The position numbers and the translations under genes were made by a program. A DNA stretch of 6,008 nucleotides, taken from Campylobacteraceae bacterium (lineage in GTDB: Bacteria; Campylobacterota; Campylobacteria; Campylobacterales; Sulfurovaceae). Shown here piece after piece: positions 1-5,748 of this stretch. How positions within the stretch are numbered: position 1 is the stretch's first letter; the number at the start of each line of letters is the position of its first letter. The notes beneath the pieces are model-generated. The model saw only the letters and a list, made by a program, of their open reading frames with translations, was not told where the DNA came from and did not search any database. The stretch spans positions 1 to 6,008 of the forward strand of contig JALVPA010000072.1 in the NCBI GenBank assembly GCA_027026055.1, in the 5' to 3' direction.

Positions 1-52
1 CCGCCAAATAAAACACCGCCGCAACCGCCAATGCCGTCAGCATACCTTTCAT
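1..52 (-). CDS. 5' fragment of an unidentified gene with a signal-peptide-like start
   Basis: Reading leftward from an ATG at 52-50 gives 17 codons, MKGMLTALAVAAVFYLA, before the window ends. A single Lys followed by a run of Ala, Val, Leu and Phe looks like the start of a signal peptide or N-terminal membrane anchor, so the product is probably exported or membrane-bound. The start is supported by a good ribosome binding site: AAGGA on the minus strand at 63-59, six bases before the ATG. A second in-frame ATG at codon 4 lies farther from that site. The gene follows the deacetylase on the same strand after a 225-base gap, and I found no convincing promoter for it. Too little is visible to name a family. 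Confidence 0.6.
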   Translation of the reverse strand, partial: MKGMLTALAVAAVFYLA

Positions 53-111
53 CTCTTTTCCTTTATCGTATTAACAGGGTCAACCCCTTAGTCTCTCTTT
101 GCCGATGAAAC

Positions 112-125
112 GGGACTAAAGTCCC
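112..125. repeat. GC-rich palindrome, first of an intergenic hairpin cluster
   Basis: GGGACT at 112-117 pairs with AGTCCC at 120-125, with two A between; in practice a 5-bp stem with a TAAA loop. It has the style of REP-type intergenic palindromes (short G-rich arm, A-rich loop, C-rich arm) and lies about 45 bases from a second, composite hairpin. A smaller AGGG/CCCT stem lies nearby around 75-87. It has no adjacent T-run on either strand, so it is unlikely to be a stand-alone terminator. The REP assignment is inference from shape only. Confidence 0.55.
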
Positions 126-169
126 TATTCCAAGATTCTTCAACTTTCACGCATCGCTTTTTTCTAAAA

Positions 170-217
170 GGAGGCGGGACTACACTCCCGCACATACGGG
201 GTTAAAACCCCACCTCC
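170..217. repeat. composite structure: outer stem enclosing two hairpins (REP-like, possible terminator on the minus strand)
   Basis: Two perfect inner stems sit side by side: GCGGGA (174-179) with TCCCGC (186-191) around a 6-base loop, and GGGGTT (198-203) with AACCCC (206-211) around two A. GGAGG at 170-174 can pair with CCTCC at 213-217 and close both into a three-way junction, sharing one base with the first inner stem. On the minus strand the outer stem is followed by TTTT (169-166 reads TTTT), so it could end transcription of the upstream deacetylase gene. Base pairing is seen directly; both the REP-like and terminator readings are inference. Confidence 0.6.
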
Positions 218-230
218 AAAACGCCTCACT

Positions 231-258
231 CTTCTCTCTTCTCTCTTCTCTCTTCTCT
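231..258. repeat. 7-bp tandem repeat CTTCTCT, four exact copies
   Basis: Four perfect head-to-tail copies of CTTCTCT fill 231-258, followed by a degraded fifth copy (CTCTTCG). The tract is almost purely pyrimidine on the plus strand. It lies just beyond the end of the deacetylase gene and abuts a second array with the same 7-bp period. Seven-base tandem arrays of this sort resemble the short tandemly repeated sequences known from cyanobacterial genomes; no function is evident. Confidence 0.8.
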
Positions 259-268
259 CTCTTCGGTT

Positions 269-296
269 CCTCATTTCTCATTCCTCATTACTCATT
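269..296. repeat. 7-bp tandem repeat (N)CTCATT, four copies, spanning the deacetylase stop codon
   Basis: Four copies of a heptamer, CCTCATT, TCTCATT, CCTCATT and ACTCATT, run from 269 to 296 and vary only in the first base. On the minus strand the unit reads AATGAGN. The array contains the deacetylase stop codon (280-278) and encodes its last residues, M-S-N-E-E, so the C-terminus of that protein is repeat-derived. Because the period is not a multiple of three, a change in copy number would alter the C-terminal residues. Confidence 0.8.
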
Positions 297-1396
297 ATCT
301 CTTCCCGATATATCTCATCCATATAGCGTAACTTCACTTGCGTTAAAAGCCCCTTAGCGCGGCGCAACGCTTCTATCGTTTCGGGATACGGATGTCCGAT
401 CGCTATCGCATATCCGCGTTTTATTGCGATACGCACCGCTTTTTGCAATTGTGCTGTGATGGCGGGAACACTTCGGATGTTATCGATAAAGATATCGCGG
501 TGCAAATAATCGTCGCCGTAACTCCGCACTATCGAAGCAACTTTCGTATGCGGCGACGTGCGACTATCGACAAAAACAAATCCGTATTTGCGCAAAACCG
601 GATAGAGCCTTCGCATCGCCGCTTTGTCGGAAGTAAAACGCGACCCCGTATGGTTATTGATCGCTTTTGCATGCGGGAATAGCCTACGCAAACGCGCAAT
701 TTTGCTTTCAAGTTGCTTGCTATCGAAACGTCGCATCAGGGTATAGCTCTGGCTGTTGAATTTGACGCTACCCGATTCCATCGGTAAATGAATCATATAG
801 TGACGCAACCCTTTTGCCAACCGCTCCGTATGAGGAAAGAGCGTATAAGGAGGGAATATCGACGGAGTGACCGGATAGCCGATCGCTTCTATTTGCGACA
901 ACTGTTTTGACGTATGCACATCGTCGATGACAATCACCAATTGCGGTTGTTTGAAACGGCGTATACGCACATGTTTCGGAAATTTATCCTCTTTCGAACG
1001 CTGTGCGTTTTTAGACGGAAGGCGTAAATTCGACGATATTCTTTTTGAAGACGAAACGTTCGTTTTGTTTGTCGACATACTATCCGAAGTATCGCGGCGG
1101 ACAATTGCTTTTTTGGTTTCGTTCGTTGATTTTCTTTGCTCTTCTACGATATGTTTGGCAACGGCGCTATCGCTATACGAAGGAATACGTTGGTGCAGAC
1201 AAAAATGAAGACAATAGGCAATCACCCCCAACACTATTGCAAAAACAATGACCAATATGTCCCATTCGAAAAGCCGTTTCAACGAACGGTACTTCAACAC
1301 TTTTTTACGTGAAGAATTTTTTCGCACTCTCTTCTTCGACGTCAATTTTCGAGAAGCATGCTTCCGCGAGCGCTTTTTTTTACGAGTAGATGCCAT
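278..1396 (-). CDS. divergent polysaccharide deacetylase family protein, membrane-anchored
   Basis: This is a 372-residue protein. Residues 1-42 form a very basic cytoplasmic tail (21 Lys/Arg, no acidic residue), 46-68 one membrane segment, and about 72-148 a Ser/Thr/Lys-rich linker, with the catalytic domain at about 150-365 on the periplasmic side. That domain shows marks of the divergent polysaccharide deacetylase (YibQ-like) family: VIDDV at 156-160 with paired Asp, HLPME at 203-207, NNHTGS at 247-252, DSRTS at 277-281 and GHPYPET at 334-340. The Asp and His residues are likely metal ligands. The natural substrate is not known; a peptidoglycan or envelope glycan is the usual guess. The ATG at 1396 follows a weak AAGG site (1407-1404), and no other in-frame ATG occurs before codon 107. 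It has its own promoter and lies downstream of ilvC on the same strand. Oddities are an A8 run at codons 6-8 and a repeat-encoded C-terminus. Confidence 0.88.
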   Translation of the reverse strand: MASTRKKKRSRKHASRKLTSKKRVRKNSSRKKVLKYRSLKRLFEWDILVIVFAIVLGVIAYCLHFCLHQRIPSYSDSAVAKHIVEEQRKSTNETKKAIVRRDTSDSMSTNKTNVSSSKRISSNLRLPSKNAQRSKEDKFPKHVRIRRFKQPQLVIVIDDVHTSKQLSQIEAIGYPVTPSIFPPYTLFPHTERLAKGLRHYMIHLPMESGSVKFNSQSYTLMRRFDSKQLESKIARLRRLFPHAKAINNHTGSRFTSDKAAMRRLYPVLRKYGFVFVDSRTSPHTKVASIVRSYGDDYLHRDIFIDNIRSVPAITAQLQKAVRIAIKRGYAIAIGHPYPETIEALRRAKGLLTQVKLRYMDEIYREEIMSNEE

Positions 1397-1423
1397 ATCA
1401 CTGCCTTGGAAACTATCGATACG

Positions 1424-1432
1424 ATTATAGCA
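1424..1432 (-). promoter_or_regulatory. extended -10 promoter of the deacetylase gene
   Basis: On the minus strand 1432-1424 reads TGCTATAAT, a perfect extended -10. Transcription would start near 1417, giving a leader of about 20 bases. No TTGACA-like -35 is seen; instead the upstream region is T-rich because of the heptamer array beginning at 1443. Promoters of epsilonproteobacteria are known to use T-rich periodic upstream sequence in place of a -35 box, so this fits the inferred organism. Confidence 0.65.
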
Positions 1433-1442
1433 AACGAAGAAA

Positions 1443-1474
1443 AATTAGAAATTAGAAATTAGAAGTTAGAAGTT
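1443..1474. repeat. 7-bp tandem repeat AATTAGA, four copies plus a partial fifth
   Basis: The plus strand reads AATTAGA three times, then AGTTAGA, then AGTT before the pattern breaks. The unit differs by one base from AATGAGA, the minus-strand unit of the array at 269-296, so related heptamers lie on both sides of the deacetylase gene in opposite orientation. A short relic (AATTAGA AATT) recurs at 1543-1553. The array starts 13 bases upstream of the -10 hexamer of the deacetylase promoter. Confidence 0.8.
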
Positions 1475-1522
1475 GAATGACGTGAGATTTTTTGTAAGTT
1501 TGTTGTAGATTCGGGTGTTTGG
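1468..1522 (+). repeat. diverged direct repeat, copy 1 of 2
   Basis: This 55-base segment aligns without gaps to 1547-1601, with 40 identical positions by hand count. The best conserved parts are the start (AGAANTTGAAT), the block AGATTTTTT, and the end (TTTGG). Each copy is immediately preceded by AATTAGA-type heptamers, so the duplicated unit probably included the array. The two copies start 79 bases apart. There is no coding sign in either copy. Confidence 0.6.
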
Positions 1523-1546
1523 ATGAGAGAGGCACATCAAGAAATT

Positions 1547-1601
1547 AGAAATTGAATAGCGTAAGATTTTTTATGATTTGTACTTAGATTTGCGGGTTTG
1601 G
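1547..1601 (+). repeat. diverged direct repeat, copy 2 of 2
   Basis: This is the partner of 1468-1522, about 73% identical by hand alignment. It lies between the first copy and the hairpin downstream of ilvC. With its partner it accounts for much of the otherwise empty 274-base gap between ilvC and the deacetylase gene. It could be an old tandem duplication; transfer or insertion-sequence origin is not supported, as no terminal inverted repeats or target duplications are seen. Confidence 0.6.
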
Positions 1602-1632
1602 GCAAAGGAGCTTACAAATGGTAAGTAACTGC

Positions 1633-1653
1633 GCCCATCTCGAAAAGATGAGC
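1633..1653 (-). terminator. hairpin downstream of ilvC, weak terminator candidate
   Basis: In the minus-strand transcript GCUCAUCU (1653-1646 region) can pair with AGAUGGGC (1640-1633 region) as an 8-bp stem with one G-U wobble, starting 18 bases after the ilvC stop. In the plus-strand RNA the same position would be an A-C mismatch, so the stem is complete only in the ilvC sense. No U-run follows, so a classic intrinsic terminator is not shown. A second small stem, CTTAC/GTAAG, lies at 1611-1625. Confidence 0.35.
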
Positions 1654-1670
1654 ACAAATCGCAAAAAAGA

Positions 1671-2693
<1,023 letters not shown>

Positions 2694-2722
2694 TACTGTT
2701 CCTTCATGAGTAAATTTGCGCG

Positions 2723-2731
2723 ATTATACCA
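2723..2731 (-). promoter_or_regulatory. extended -10 promoter of ilvC
   Basis: The minus strand reads TGGTATAAT at 2731-2723, preceded by a run of five T. The expected start point is near 2716, giving a leader of about 23 bases before the ilvC ATG. A TTGAAA lies upstream but 20 bases from the -10, which is too far for a standard -35 box. The element faces away from the nfeD-type promoter at 2758-2766. Confidence 0.75.
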
Positions 2732-2757
2732 AAAATTCCCTGTTATTGTTTCAAAGA

Positions 2758-2766
2758 TGGTATAAT
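2758..2766 (+). promoter_or_regulatory. extended -10 promoter of the NfeD-SPFH-rluC operon
   Basis: TGGTATAAT is the same extended -10 as in front of ilvC, in the opposite direction. Transcription would begin near 2773, giving an 18-base leader to the ATG at 2791. No -35 match is seen at 16-18 bases spacing. Only 32 bases separate its -10 hexamer from that of ilvC. Confidence 0.7.
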
Positions 2767-2777
2767 CTGCTATCGAA

Positions 2778-2784
2778 AGAGGAG
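2778..2784 (+). promoter_or_regulatory. ribosome binding site fixing the NfeD-type start
   Basis: AGAGGAG ends six bases before the ATG at 2791, an ideal distance. The reading frame stays open upstream to 2716, but starts there would lie before the promoter's expected start point and lack this site. An in-frame GTG at 2788 is only three bases from the site, so ATG 2791 is preferred. Confidence 0.75.
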
Positions 2785-2790
2785 AATGTG

Positions 2791-3285
2791 ATGTCCGAAA
2801 TACTCACACATACCGTAGAGTGGTGGCATTGGATCGCGTTTGGCGTGATACTCGGTATTGCCGAAACGATGACCGGGACATTCGTACTGTTGATTTTGGG
2901 AGGTTCGGCGATACCGGTCGGCATCGTCGCGCTGCTTTATCCCCTTTCGTTTGCGGCGCAACTGTTGATGTGGATCGTTTTGAGTCTCGTTACGACTGCG
3001 GTGTGGCTACGCTGGTTTCGTACACAGCCGACCGAGCGAAGCGGTCAAGCCGATTTCGGCACCGATACCGTCGGCACGCTCCTGCAAGATATCGATACGC
3101 AACATCGCGGCAAAGTACGTTTCGACGCCCCCGTTTTGGGCAATAGCGTATGGCATGCCCGCGCCGATAGACCGCTACGTAAAGGTACGCGCGTCAAAAT
3201 CGTCAAAATCAACGGTCAACTGCTCACCGTCGCTCCCGTCGCGACGGAAACAAACCGCACCTCTCTCAAAACGACTAAGGAGTAG
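2791..3285 (+). CDS. short NfeD family membrane protein
   Basis: This 164-residue protein has two parts. Residues about 13-76 are hydrophobic, with two to three membrane segments (roughly 13-36, 38-51 and 54-76) joined by tight turns. Residues about 94-150 form a small beta-rich domain typical of the NfeD C-terminal OB fold: VGTLL near 94-98, a G-K-V-R-F strand, the W-H-A-R segment at 121-124, and KGTRVKIVKINGQLLTV at 131-147. It has no ClpP-like protease domain, so it is the short form. Short NfeD proteins are encoded next to SPFH proteins in many bacteria (as YbbK in E. coli beside QmcA) and are thought to work with them in membrane microdomains. The SPFH gene starts two bases after this stop codon, and its ribosome binding site overlaps the end of this gene. 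The membrane count is estimated by eye. Confidence 0.87.
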   Translation: MSEILTHTVEWWHWIAFGVILGIAETMTGTFVLLILGGSAIPVGIVALLYPLSFAAQLLMWIVLSLVTTAVWLRWFRTQPTERSGQADFGTDTVGTLLQDIDTQHRGKVRFDAPVLGNSVWHARADRPLRKGTRVKIVKINGQLLTVAPVATETNRTSLKTTKE

Positions 3286-3287
3286 CT

Positions 3288-4148
3288 ATGGAACAGATTA
3301 TGCCTTTGTTGGTCTTTTTTCTCTTTTTTGTCATTGTCACACTCTATAAGGGGATCAATATCGTTCCTCAAGGCGAAGAGTGGATCGTCGAAAGACTCGG
3401 AAGATTTTCGCGTACGCTCAAACCGGGACTCAACATCATCGTTCCTTATATCGAAAAGGTGCGCAGACGCGTCAGTACGAGAGATATCATCCTCGATATC
3501 CCGGAGCAAGAGGTGATCACCAAAGACAACGCCGTGATCGTCACCAATGCCGTCACTTTCGTTCGCGTTACCAATCCGCGCGACGCAATTTACGGTATCG
3601 AAGATTTCAGATTGGCGATCCAAAACCTGGTGATGACCACGCTCCGCTCTATCTTGGGCGAAATGACGCTGGATGAAGCGCTGAGCAATCGCGAGCATAT
3701 CAAAACGAAGCTCAAAGAGCAGATTCTCGACGATGTGGCCGACTGGGGCGTGACGGTCAAAAGCGTCGAGATCCAAGATATCAACCCCAGCCCTTCGATG
3801 CAAAAGGCGATGGAGCAGCAAGCGGCGGCGGAGCGCGAACGCCGCGCCGTAGAGACGATGGCGGAAGGGAAAAAGAACGCGATGATCCTCGAAGCGGACG
3901 GTAAGCTCGAAGCCGCCAAGCGCGAAGCCGAAGCGCAGATCACGCTGGCGAAGGCTTCCGCCGAAGCGATCCGCGATATCAGTGAAACTATCCAGGACAA
4001 AGAGCTTCCCGCCATGTTCTTGCTCGGAGATCGCTATATCAACACGCTTGAGAAGATGAGTCAAAGCGAAAACAGCAAATTTGTCATCTACCCCGCCGAT
4101 CTGCAAGGGGCGATCAAGGGGATGCTCGGCGGTGTCTTTAAAAAGTGA
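3288..4148 (+). CDS. SPFH/Band 7 (stomatin/QmcA-like) membrane protein
   Basis: This 286-residue protein has an N-terminal membrane segment at about 5-20. An SPFH (prohibitin homology) domain follows at about 21-180, with conserved segments GEEWIVERLGRF (29-40), LKPGLNIIVPYI (44-55), LRSILGEMTLDE (119-130) and WGVTVKSVEIQDI (153-165). An Ala/Glu/Lys-rich coiled coil spans about 175-240, and the end FVIYPADLQGAIKGML is typical of stomatin/paraslipin proteins. Such proteins form large rings or cages on membranes and help organise or control membrane proteases and other complexes; the client here is unknown. Its length is close to E. coli QmcA (about 305). AAGGAG at 3277-3282 gives a good ribosome binding site for ATG 3288. 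It follows an NfeD-type gene by two bases and overlaps the next gene by four. Confidence 0.93.
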   Translation: MEQIMPLLVFFLFFVIVTLYKGINIVPQGEEWIVERLGRFSRTLKPGLNIIVPYIEKVRRRVSTRDIILDIPEQEVITKDNAVIVTNAVTFVRVTNPRDAIYGIEDFRLAIQNLVMTTLRSILGEMTLDEALSNREHIKTKLKEQILDDVADWGVTVKSVEIQDINPSPSMQKAMEQQAAAERERRAVETMAEGKKNAMILEADGKLEAAKREAEAQITLAKASAEAIRDISETIQDKELPAMFLLGDRYINTLEKMSQSENSKFVIYPADLQGAIKGMLGGVFKK

Positions 4149-5077
4149 AACCGACCGACTTCACGCGTGTCAACACCATCACTCTCGATAAGCACTGCGA
4201 GGGGCAGCGACTCGATAACTATCTTTTCAAACTCCTCAAGGGTGCACCCAAAAGCCTGATCTATCGCATCATCCGCAAAGGCGAGGTGCGACTTAACAAA
4301 AAGCGCACCAAGCCCGAAAGCAGATTGCACGCGGGCGATCTTTTGCGTCTGCCGCCCATCAAAGCGTTTGCACCCAAAATGCCACTTGCTGTACCCGAGT
4401 CGCTACGCGAAGAGATCGCACAAGCAATTCTTTTCGAAGATGCCCGGCTGATCGTTCTCGACAAGCCTGCGGGGCTTAGTGTACATAGCGGCAGCGACAC
4501 GCCCTACGGCGCCGTCGAGCGGCTTCGGGCGGCAAGACCCGAACTTGATTACCTTGAATTGGTACATCGACTCGACAAAGCGACAAGCGGACTGCTACTC
4601 TTTGCCAAAGATCGCCCCACCCTCGAAGCGCTACATCGAAAGATGCGTACCCGCAACGGGATCGACAAACGCTACTTGGCGCTGGTATCGGGCAGATGGG
4701 AGCTTGGGGATCTGCGTCTTTACGATCGCCTTGTCACCAAGCGCGATCGTTTGCAAAAAACCCGAGTTGACAAAGGGGGAAAAGAGGCGATCAGCGATGT
4801 GCGCGTCGTGGCGTCGGACAATGAAAGCACACTACTGGAAGTGAGGGTTATTACAGGACGTATGCATCAGATTCGCGCTCAACTGGCAAACAGGGGACAT
4901 CCGATCCTTGGCGATAGTCGCTACGGCACCCACGCAAGCAGGGCGCTTACCAAAAAACGCAACTTGACACGACTCTGTCTGCACGCCTATCGCCTACGCT
5001 TTGTGCTGGAAGGAAAAGCCTACACCCTACATGCCACACCGCCGGAGTCTATCGCTAATCTACAAGTATCTATTTAA
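4145..5077 (+). CDS. rluC: 23S rRNA pseudouridine synthase, RluC-like (RluA family)
   Basis: This 310-residue enzyme isomerises specific uridines of 23S rRNA to pseudouridine; E. coli RluC acts on U955, U2504 and U2580. An S4 RNA-binding domain occupies about 18-70 (GQRLDNYLFKLL, PKSLIYRIIRKGEVRLN, GDLLRLPP), and this pattern resembles RluC more than RluA or RluD. The catalytic domain has LDKPAGLSVHSG at 105-116, the active-site motif HRLDKATSG at 141-149 with catalytic Asp144, GRMHQIRAQL at 238-247 and GDSRYG at 256-261. Length agrees with RluC (about 319). The start is a GTG at 4145 inside the SPFH stop (GTGA overlap), with no clear ribosome binding site, so translation probably depends on the upstream gene. 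No better in-frame start precedes the S4 domain. It could be another RluA-family member; site specificity is inferred from family resemblance. Confidence 0.9.
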   Translation: MKPTDFTRVNTITLDKHCEGQRLDNYLFKLLKGAPKSLIYRIIRKGEVRLNKKRTKPESRLHAGDLLRLPPIKAFAPKMPLAVPESLREEIAQAILFEDARLIVLDKPAGLSVHSGSDTPYGAVERLRAARPELDYLELVHRLDKATSGLLLFAKDRPTLEALHRKMRTRNGIDKRYLALVSGRWELGDLRLYDRLVTKRDRLQKTRVDKGGKEAISDVRVVASDNESTLLEVRVITGRMHQIRAQLANRGHPILGDSRYGTHASRALTKKRNLTRLCLHAYRLRFVLEGKAYTLHATPPESIANLQVSI

Positions 5078-5085
5078 TATTGCTA

Positions 5086-5748
5086 CTACTTCGCAAAGTG
5101 CTGATAATCCTTATAGGAACGAAAATCGCCACCCCATTGCCATCCGTAACGACGAAAGATCTTGACAGCGGCATCATGGTGCAAGAGCATGGCGCGCGAA
5201 GCGGGGGTGTTGTCGCGGCGACGGCGCTTCAGAAAAGGACGCGAAGCACGATGCGCCGTGTGTCCGTCGGCAAACACAAAGGGATTTTCGACGGGATTGA
5301 GATCGATCGCCAGACCGTAAGCGTGCTTCGACCAACGCTTGCGACCTGTAGAGACGCCGCGACAGTTAAACGCCGACGTGTTGTCCGCCTCGATACTGCG
5401 AAAATCACTACCGCCGAAGTCGCTCACAAGTCGCATACTATGTATCGGGTAACCGATACGATAGAGTTCGGCAAAGATCACCGCCACCTCTTTGGCAACG
5501 CGGCGATGCACGATTATCTCTCCGATATGACGCTTGCCGTCGAATCCGAGATAGGGAATGCGCAGATAACGCAAATCACTTAATGACACGGGACATTCGG
5601 GACGCCACGTCCCTGCGTGAATCATACGTTTCGCGACATTTGAAGCGATGATATTTATCTCAGCCGAAAAAAGCCGTAAAGAAAAGGTAAAAAAAAGTGT
5701 CACCGTGCAAAGCGTGACTATAAATCGTCGGTGCCAACAACCTCTCAC
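5086..5748 (-). CDS. M15 family (VanY/CwlK-like) peptidoglycan peptidase, exported
   Basis: This 220-residue protein carries an N-terminal signal peptide (about 1-29, basic MRGCWHRR then a hydrophobic core) with likely cleavage after SLRLFSA. The M15C-type domain contains TWRPECPVSLSDLRYL (47-62), FGGSDFRSIEADNTSAFNCR (111-130), SKHAYGLAIDLNP (140-152) and WGGDFRSYKDYQHF (205-218). His142, Asp149 and His217 are the expected zinc ligands and Asp214 the likely catalytic acid, so the enzyme looks intact. Members cut peptide bonds in cell-wall stems (D-Ala-D-Ala carboxypeptidase or L-Ala-D-Glu endopeptidase); which bond is cut here is not visible. The start is a GTG overlapping the upstream stop (GTGA), without a ribosome binding site, implying translational coupling. 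It ends with a double stop (TAG TAG), only 8 bases from the end of the converging rluC gene. A T8 run lies in the signal peptide codons 18-20. Confidence 0.88.
   Translation of the reverse strand: MRGCWHRRFIVTLCTVTLFFTFSLRLFSAEINIIASNVAKRMIHAGTWRPECPVSLSDLRYLRIPYLGFDGKRHIGEIIVHRRVAKEVAVIFAELYRIGYPIHSMRLVSDFGGSDFRSIEADNTSAFNCRGVSTGRKRWSKHAYGLAIDLNPVENPFVFADGHTAHRASRPFLKRRRRDNTPASRAMLLHHDAAVKIFRRYGWQWGGDFRSYKDYQHFAK

Noticed and set aside
78..84. TTGACC on the minus strand as a -35 box for the left-edge gene
   Set aside because: No acceptable -10 lies 16-18 bases downstream; that spacing would reach the ribosome binding site and start codon.
2749..2758. TTGAAA on the minus strand as a -35 box for ilvC
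   Set aside because: The spacing to the -10 is 20 bases, too long for a normal promoter; the extended -10 explains the start better.
2716..2790. An N-terminal extension of the NfeD-type protein from a TTG at 2716
   Set aside because: It would start upstream of the expected transcription start and lacks a ribosome binding site, while ATG 2791 has an ideal one.
3216..4106. A long minus-strand frame (296 codons) opposite the SPFH gene
   Set aside because: It is antisense to a clear SPFH gene; its product is Arg/Asp/His-rich low-quality sequence with no recognisable domain, and it has no fitting start signals.
5080..5583. A plus-strand frame of 167 codons opposite the M15 gene
   Set aside because: The minus strand carries conserved M15 motifs with intact zinc ligands throughout; the plus-strand product resembles nothing.
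5600..5614. A perfect GGGACG/CGTCCC hairpin, looking like another REP element
   Set aside because: It lies inside the M15 gene and encodes the GTWRP part of the family's conserved TWRPxCPV segment, so it is explained by coding.
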